Part shown: positions 37,301 to 46,300 of the stretch, one piece after another
Layout of the letters: each line of letters begins with the position of its first letter
How positions within the stretch are numbered: the first letter of the stretch is position 1
Origin: Eonycteris spelaea
Lineage: Eukaryota; Chordata; Mammalia; Chiroptera; Pteropodidae
Assembly (NCBI GenBank): GCA_003508835.1
Contig: PUFA01000070.1
Span: 9,003,001 to 9,067,000, forward strand
Direction of reading: 5' to 3'
Length of the DNA: 64,000 nucleotides
Translations under genes and position numbers: made by a program
Notes under the pieces: generated by a model
What the model was told of the DNA's origin: nothing
The model's input: the letters and a program-made list of their open reading frames with translations, nothing else
The model's database searches: none

Positions 37301-40300
37301 TTATCAGGGCTCCCTAATCTATGAATAAGGGTAGTTTTCCACTTGGTTGTTGAATGAGAAAATCTTTATAATGGAGAAAATCATAAGACGCAGATTTCCC
37401 AAACCAGAGGCAATTAGATCCGTTATTTGTGCTGCTCAAGCTTCCTGATCTAAAGGGTCTCCCTCACCACCCAGGAACACTTGGTGGCTGAGCCTCTTTT
37501 CTCCGAGACACAGACAGAGCTGAGCAGAAATTCTGTCCTCCCCAGAAGTCAACATAGACACTGTCCAAGTAGCCCTGCTCTGTTATAGCAGAAACGGCAA
37601 ATGGACCATCTTCCCTGTCATTGAAATCTACTGATGACAGTCAGAAAAACATGCACACCATAATTAAAGTAGCCAGACAGACATAGCACTACCTCACCAC
37701 CACTGGAGTCCATGTCCTGACAGGTAACAGACCAATAAGGTTTCATTCATTCATTCATTCATTCATTATGCTGTACTTTTCCATCGGCTTCTTCTCAAGG
37801 AGACAGGGGAACATTTAAACTTTAAAGAATAAACCCGCTCTTCTGTTCTACCCCTACTTTCCCCACCTCCGTCCTCCGACCTCCCTCCTTCACTCCCCCA
37901 CCCCCGTCCTTTCCCCAAATAATTGATGGTGGGGTAGAGCAAAGACTTAACCTCCCTCACATTCACACTTTCTGTGGAATGGGGAGTAAGAGGTGTCCTT
38001 GGTCCCCCACCCCTTTCCTTATCTAGTGGTTTCAGTTGATAGGGGTGCTTTTAGGAAGCTTGATCTTCCTGCCTATGGCTTTCTGTGCTCCTAGAAACTT
38101 CTTGTTAATGGCCTTGGACTGATGCTCTCTTAGGCAGAAGGAATTGGGAGCACCGGAGGGAAGTGGGCTCTGGGAGTATGACATCATGAGGGGGAGGAGT
38201 TCTTGTGTTTGGGGGGAAGGAGGGCAGCAAAGAGAAAATGCCCTGTTATTCAGGTTATTGTTTGTTTCTTTGTTAAAATTTAGCTTTATTTCTGATTATA
38301 AAAGAAAAAGATAAACAGAATATCAAGAAGAAAATAAAGATACCAATATTAGAGGTAACCAGTTAATTTTGTGCAGTATATCCACATATATTCTATATAT
38401 GTATAAATAAAATTTAACAAAAAATAGCATCAGCATCCATTTTCTTTGGTAACCTATTTTTTCCTTTTATGAACAGCTTTTAATATCATTGAATGTGTGT
38501 ATTCAATAATATTATCATTTTAATGACTGCCACTTTGCCATTTTGAGATTACATGAGGTATATTTTTTAACCAATCTTCAATTTAGTTACTAAATATTTT
38601 TGTGCACTTATTCAGTTATTTCTTTGAGTAAATTCCTAGGAAATTTTGCTTTCTAGAGACATCTGTCATCAATATCTTGTATAAACTAGAGATATTTTAT
38701 GCATATATCAGCAAATACATATTGATATTATTTTCTCTTTTTTTAAAATAATACAAATGGTATCATACTGTGTGCATTGTTCTGCACTTTGCTTTTTTCC
38801 CTCAACATTATGTTGTAGATCAATCCATATCTGGGTCAAATAGTATACAATTTTTTAAGGCATGGCTACTTTCAGTGTGTGTCATTATTTTCTGTCTTCA
38901 GCTTTCAGGCTGAAAGACATGCCCTCAAATGTTCCTGTGTATTTTCCTTCTTGACTTATTCCTCAGATATCTTTTTCCTTCCTTCCTATCACCACATGGA
39001 TCCTCACTTCCCTATAGACACTAGGCTCATTGTGACAAGTAGATTTCCTCAGAAACAGGAAAACTCCCCCCTCTCCTGGTATTCCTCCTAGACCAAAACA
39101 AAAACACATGCCTAACTCTACGCCAAGCTTCTTAAGGGCCTTTTTACTTTTTAATGCATTGTTTCAATAGAGAATATATTCATATTTTATATATCATATT
39201 CAATAGCTAATATATGCATATTCATGTGGCTTTAAAATGTACAAAAAGATATAGAATGGGAAATAACCCTTGCACTCCTTTTTGCCCAGTACCTTTTTCA
39301 TCTCCTTAGAGGGAGATCAGTCAGTCTTCAGAAATATTTTGTGTCTAGAAAGCAAACATGTATTTTTTCCCCTTTAAACAATGTTAACATTATAAACAAT
39401 GTTCCACGGCTTGCTTCTTTTAGTTAACATTACACCTTAGAGATCATTCCATATCAAAACTCACTTCTTTTTTACATTGCATAATAATTTCATTTTATGA
39501 ATATGCTACAATTTACCTAACCAGTTCCCTGTTGTTGTACATTTAGGTTGTTTCCACTCTTACTAACAATGCAGTGAATATGTTACTTTGTAGGTATATG
39601 AATATACCTATAGGACAAATACTTGAAAATCGAATTACTAGGTCAAAGGTTTTGAAGGGTCTTAATCTCAAATCAAATAGCTGTCATATTTGGAATGATA
39701 TGATAAAATAATTCCTCTAAATCTATTAACATATTAATAGGAGAACTCTTAAAGACCAAGAAATATTCAGTATCTGGAATTTTAGGTGCTGTAAGCCAGC
39801 AAAAGAGATAATTTGGGGAACAGAACTTCCTAGAAATGTAACTTGGTAATTCTTTATTGAAGACCCACTATGTGCTAGGGACTTTGCTCGATACTAGGAA
39901 GACAAAGATACATAAAACACAAAGGCCTAACAGTGGATCCAGGGAGATTCTTCTGTCAATAAGATGGTGTATTTAGTCATACCAGCAGCTTAAGCACAAT
40001 CTGGAGGTTTGGGGAAGCCTTTACAGAGTCAGTAACATATGATCTGGATCTTAGAAGATGAACAGTACTGTGCCAGGTGAAAGAGAAAAAGGTGATTCCA
40101 TGCAGAAGTTTCAGCATAAACAAATGCCAGGAAGCCTGACAGTGCCTGGCCCATTTGGAATGTGGGGGCATAGTGGAGAATAGGAGAGGAAGGTTGGCAG
40201 GTTCTAAAGAGCCTTGACTGCCATACCAAGAAATAACTTATTTCGTAGGCACTGGGAGTTATCAAAGGTTTTCGAATAGAGAAATGATATTTGAGTTTTA

Positions 40301-43300
40301 GAAAGATAACTGGCGCATTGTAGAAAATGGATTGGAAATCAAGAGAGTGTAGTACCATTTGGTAATAGGCAATAAAGAGCTAATAAGCATGCTTTACTAA
40401 CTAAACATGTACTTTGTGAAAGACAGTTTTTCGTGAATATTATTTTAATGAAGCCTCACATGATCCACGTGAAGCAGACATTACTACCCTTATTTACAGA
40501 TGAGGAAGCGGGTTCAGCAGTATTATTTTATTATTTTTTTTTTTAGGTGAGGCAACCCTTGGTTGACCTCACAGGTTGCAAGGACCTTGTCAGTTTACAA
40601 TCCCTTATTTTTTAATTTTTACGCCTACAGCACCTGGTCTTCCATCCAAGTACTAACCAGGCCTGTCCCTGCTTAGTTTCCGAGATCAGACAGGATCAGG
40701 CTTGTTCAGGGTAGCATGGCCGTAGACAGGGTTTAACAGTATTAAATAACCTTACTATCCATATTAAGATCACACAACTATTAAGGGGCAAACTCTGGCT
40801 CTTTCTACTATACCATCCTGGCACTGGAGAAGAGAAAAAAAAAAGGGTGGATTTGAGAGATATTATGGGGGTAGATTTATCCAAGATAGGTTACCAGCTG
40901 AACATTGATATAAGCTATGGGAATTCTCTAAATTATTCTGTGTTTCCAGCTTGGCACCTGGATGAGTGGTAACACTATTAACCCAGATAGGAAACATAAG
41001 AAGAGGAGAGAGAGGGAGGTGAGATGACCTCTGGTTTGGACATGTTGAGTTGTGGTGCCCGTGGGACATCTAGAATTGTAAGTGTCTAGAAGGCAGCTAG
41101 AAATAAAGGTCAGGAACAAAAGAAAGCTAGAGAGTAAACTTAGACTTCTCAGGACAGGTGTGAAAGTTGGAATTATAGGGCTCAGATAGTTCAGGGAGGA
41201 GGCCTAGAGTGAGGACACCTATCCACTTAAAAGCTCATGTTCCTAGAGGAGGAGCAAGGAGCAGTTCTCAGGTTCCTGCCTTCCTCCTCTATCTCTGCCC
41301 CCAAACAGCGATTCCTCAGAGAATGGCATGCTGTCCCGCTTGGGTGATCTGCTCTACTACACTATTGCTGAGGGACAGGAACGAATCCCTATCCAGAAGT
41401 TCACTACTGTAAGTTCTTCTCTACCTGCTCAGAACCCTAATCCTTTAGGATCTCTGGAAAGTGGGAAAAGGAGGGTATGACCAGTGCAAGGCAGCTAATG
41501 GATTGCTTCCTAAAGCTAAATAGTAGATGCCTAACCTGATGAGACAATCCCCTCCCTGCCCCAGGGTGGGAAGATTAAACCCTGTGACTCAACCTATCTT
41601 CTTGGTTTGTGACTTTGACCCAAGGGGTTCAGAATCCAGCTGCCTTGGTGAAAAAGGATAGGAAACCCCCTATTCGCCTTCGAAGCTGCTCTATTCCCTC
41701 CTTTCTTGGTCTGCAAACCCATTTGTTCCACCTATTGTAGCAGTTAAATTTGAGCTAATTGTCATCTATTAGGAAGGATTATTGAGATTGGATTACTGTC
41801 CTTGTAGCTGACCTTGCCAGCTGTTTTTTCCCCTCCAGGCACTGAAGGCCACTGGACTTCAGACCTCAGATCCACGCCTCCGGGACTGCATGAACCAGAT
41901 GCGCCACATGGTTCGACAGTCCAGCAGTGGTGGCCTCTTGGACCGAGATCTTTTCCGAAAGTGAGGGCCCCAGAAACAAGGGCACCACTCTCAAAACTGT
42001 TCTTGGACATAGACTATAATAGCAGGGAGGGACCTTGGGATTGGATAGTTCAAATCATCGTTTTATTACTTATTACACAAATAACATGAATATGCGTATA
42101 CTCATTATAAAACTTCAAACAATATAGAAATACATGTTCTCCTTCCCCTCTCTCCGCAATCCCAGTTTCTTTTCCCAGAAGTAAACATTGTTAACAGATT
42201 AGTGGCTACCTTTTAATGTCCTATGCATTTACATTTATATAGGAATATATATAAATATATATGGATTTTTAAAATATAAAGATGACCTACTATACATATT
42301 ATTTGGGTATTTATTTTCTTGGGATATTATTCCCCATTATTACAACCCTCGTTTTAGAGGCAAAGAAACTTAAGACCCAGAAGGATAGTGACATGCCAAA
42401 GGTCACACAGTTATTGGTCCCAAACCTGATGACCACTCACACCTTCCTTATTCCCAACTTTAATGGCTCTAGAGTGAGTCACAGCTGCATCTCTTCACCT
42501 CCCTAACCCAATCGTGTCTGGGATCCAGGTGTGTGAGCAGCAACATTGTGCTTCTGACCCAGGCATTTCGAAAGAAGTTTGTCATTCCTGATTTTGAGGA
42601 GTTCACGGGCCATGTGGATCGCATCTTTGAGGATGCCAAAGAGCTCACTGGAGGCAAAGTGAGGGCCAGGGGACTAAGGGAGGGGCAAGGGCTCTGGGCC
42701 AGACATACCTTACTTCTTGGAGATTTCCTGGGGCTGGGAATCCAGTGGATGAGAGATGAGAAGCAGAACCTCTAAAAATGTGGACAAGGGCTTTCTTTAT
42801 GTATTTCTATACATGATATTTCCAGAGCAGATGAGGGAATCTGAGTATTTTATGGGAACATTTGGCATAAGGACTCAATAGAACGTTGAAAGAGAACTAG
42901 AGTAATTGAGCATAAGAATCCAAAAGAGAAGCTGACCCAAGAATTTTCCTCTTTTACCTTCCAGGGACTTTATTGTCATCTCCATAGGAATGGTGCTATA
43001 GTAGATAAGGCCTTCTAGGATTTAAGGTGTTCTCTGGGAACAACAGGCAGGAGGGAAACTTGTTGCCCTGCAGAAAACAAAGTTTTAGCTTTTATCTAAA
43101 AGATTCTCCTGACCCTGAGCCTCAGCTCTGTTCCCTTTCTCCATATCCATATCTCCATTCTGTCTGTTTTCTCTACCCTCTCGTGACCCAGGTGGCAGCC
43201 TACATCCCTCAGCTGGCCAAGTCAAATCCAGACCTGTGGGTGTCTCCCTGTGCACTGTGGATGGTCAGCGGTGAGATACTGGGTGAGAAAAATGGGAGGG

Positions 43301-46300
43301 AGGGCACAGGTGCAGGACATAAACCTACTTCTCATGACACCTGTCTGCCTCCAGGCACTCTGTGGGCCACACAAAGATCCCCTTCTGCCTGCAGTCCTGT
43401 GTGAAGCCCCTCACCTATGCCATCTCTGTAAGCACCCTAGGCACTGACTACGTGCACAAGTTTGTGGGCAAAGAGCCCAGCGGCCTGCGCTACAACAAGC
43501 TTTCCCTTAATGAGGAAGGTGAGCACTACCAGTGGTTGATACCAGACTCATAGATGCTCCCTTCATATCTCTACGACCTCCCCATCCTTTTTTTGTTTAT
43601 TCTTTCTCTGCCCTTCCTAATTAGCTCTGTCATTCCACCCTCCCTAGCAATCTTTCTAGTCTAACTGCAGTGTGGCAGGTTGTAAACAAGGTTTTGTTCA
43701 GTGGCTAATAAGACTCTGGGCACTTTGTATTTTCCCAGGAATCCCCATAACCCCATGGTCAATGCTGGTGCCATTGTTGTGAGCTCCCTGATCAAGGTCA
43801 GTGCCACCCTAGCCTTCTCTGAACCCCCTTGTTCCTATATCCCTCATGTCTGCCCAGTTCTCCAGGGAGACTGGTGGGGTCTTCATACCTTTGAGGGTCC
43901 CAGGAGGCAGTGAGGGCACATACTATCTGAGGATGTTAGAAAAAGGAACTGTAACCCTACCCCCACCCATGAGTCTAGAGCCCAGAGCTTCCTGGCCCTT
44001 AGAGAAGTTAGGAGGTCCTGACCCCTGCCTCGGACCAAGGGCCAAGTGCTAGACATAAGGGAGGACAGCACTATTAGACACTGATTGGCCACTTCTGGGT
44101 GAGGGACACACGGAAGGAAGGGTGAATGGCCAGGCCAGGGCAGCTATTCACGTCACCTGGAACTGTGAATTGGCCTTGAGCGAGGGCGTCAGGCTGGCCT
44201 GTGAGCTACAGGACTCCCAGGACTTGAGCAAGAACCTGAGAGCCACATGGGCAGCAGTACTGTGGAGCCAATCACAGCCCCTCCTAGAGAAGGTGGTGTT
44301 AGGAACCCTCCCCCAGAGATTTAGGTGTCAGAGTCCCTGCGGTGTTGACACTGTAGTTGACATGTGCAAGAAGTAATGGGGGTGGAGAAGGCCAGGCTCA
44401 GCCTCTCCCTTTGCTCCAGGATAGCTCTATCCCTGTATCTGGGACCTGCCTTTTCCCATTCCCATCTAAGCAGGCTCTATTGGACTTGACCCTCAACTAA
44501 ATATTTAGCTTTATTTCAATTATCAATATATTTGATATAATTGGCTATTATACTACATGCAACACACACCCTCATTCCCTTCCTGTCACTTGCTCCAGTC
44601 TTGAAGATGGCTATAGGAGTCAGGGAGAGGACAGAGTAAAGCTCCAGCCTGGGGGCAAGGAGTGCGATAGGAACAGGAATAGGGGTAGGGGTAGGGGTTG
44701 GGGACAGGATTAGAATCAGGAAAATTAAAGTAGGAGTCGGGGATGAGAGCTGAGATTGCGAATGGAAGTGGGTGTGAAATTCAGGGATGAGTGAGGCTCA
44801 AATGAGGTGAGGTTATCTGTATTCATTACTTGATAATAAAATCTAAATGGGTTGATTTTAGAAGTCACTGGATATGCATGGATACAAAATGTCTAAGTTG
44901 GTTAAAAAAAAAAAATCATTGTAAAATGTAACACATTCCCAGTAGCAAAACCAGACTAATACTTTAACTCTGCACAGTCCTCTGACCCTCCCCTGTCATC
45001 TTCCTAGGCTTGGAATACTAATGTCTCTCTCTCTCTCTTTGCAGATGGACTGTAACAAAGCAGAGAAGTTTGATTTTGTAAGTTTCCTTGTTATTCAGTC
45101 CCTGGCTGCTTTTCTCCATGGCATGTTGTCTTCTCCAGCCATCCCAGTGCTTGGCTCTAACCCCACTTTGATATTGCACCAGCCCATATTAGAAGCTCAT
45201 TTCCAGAGCTGTGGGAATCCGCTGGCCTCAGAGAAGAAAGCCTCCTGAAGTCCCTGCTGGGATGAGGACTGAGGAGTTGAGAAGAGTTAGCCTTCTGTGT
45301 GTTTAGCAGGGGTCCTCACTCACATGGTGCCTCCCATGCCCCTTTTTCTCTTCTAGGTGTTGCAGTATCTGAACAAAATGGCTGGGAATGAATACATGGG
45401 TTTCAGCAATGCTACGTAAGGCCCTGTTCACAGAATTAGCTGAGTGCATTAGCGGGTGGGGGGCATGGGGATGGGGGGCAGGGGCGGTAAAGAGAAAGAG
45501 AGAGAGAGAGGAGAGACGCAGAGAGGGATGATAAAGAGTATCTTAAGAGGAAGAAATCTCAGGGGAACTTTGGCCTTCCAGCTTCCTCTGTGCCCTTTAT
45601 TGACATTTGTTTACTTTGTAAAAGAATTTGCTCCATTTCTATTTAGTACTTAATGAGCAAAGCCATGAGGGTTTTTGCCAAGGCTCTCAAAGCCAAAAAC
45701 TTCAGTTCTGCTAGACTAGATGACTAGCCAATTTTGAGTATGTTTTTTTTTGTTTATTATGTTGTATTGTGTTGTTTATTGAACACTTTAGAATAAAGTT
45801 CTGCCCAGTGCTTGCTTGGGTTCAGAAGTCTTTTTCCAGTATTACTATGAGAATTTATAAAGGGGCTGATTTAGTTTAACTTGTGTGATCGATGTAGTTG
45901 TCTCTCTCAGGGAAACTATTTTTCTCCCCTTCTCCACACCCACCCCTAAAATGTCAAGTACTAAATTGAATGTTTGCTTCAGATTCCAGTCAGAGAAGGA
46001 AACAGGGGATCGAAATTATGCCATTGGCTATTATCTGAAGGAAAAAAAGGTAACTGGGAGCAGCTGGTAGAGAAAGTCCCTGGGAATTCTGTGGGTGAGG
46101 GAAGGGCAGTCAGGGTGGAGACTTTGGCTGAGATCCTGGCAGTGTGAAAGGGACTGCTGATAGCCTGAAGGGAAATACTCTCCCCTCTTCTTCCTTGCAG
46201 TGCTTTCCTAAGGGGGTGGACATGATGGCTGCCCTCGACTCTACTTCCAGGTAAGCAAACACTGCCATTAGGCTCAGGCCCAAGAGAACAAGACAGCCTG

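Noticed and set aside
36717..37324. Several overlapping open frames on both strands
   Set aside because: High-GC CpG-island sequence lacks stop codons by composition. None matches GLS2 or another gene.
43429..43434. GTAAGC splice donor inside GLS2 exon 6
   Set aside because: The reading frame and protein match continue straight through it to the proper donor at 43519.
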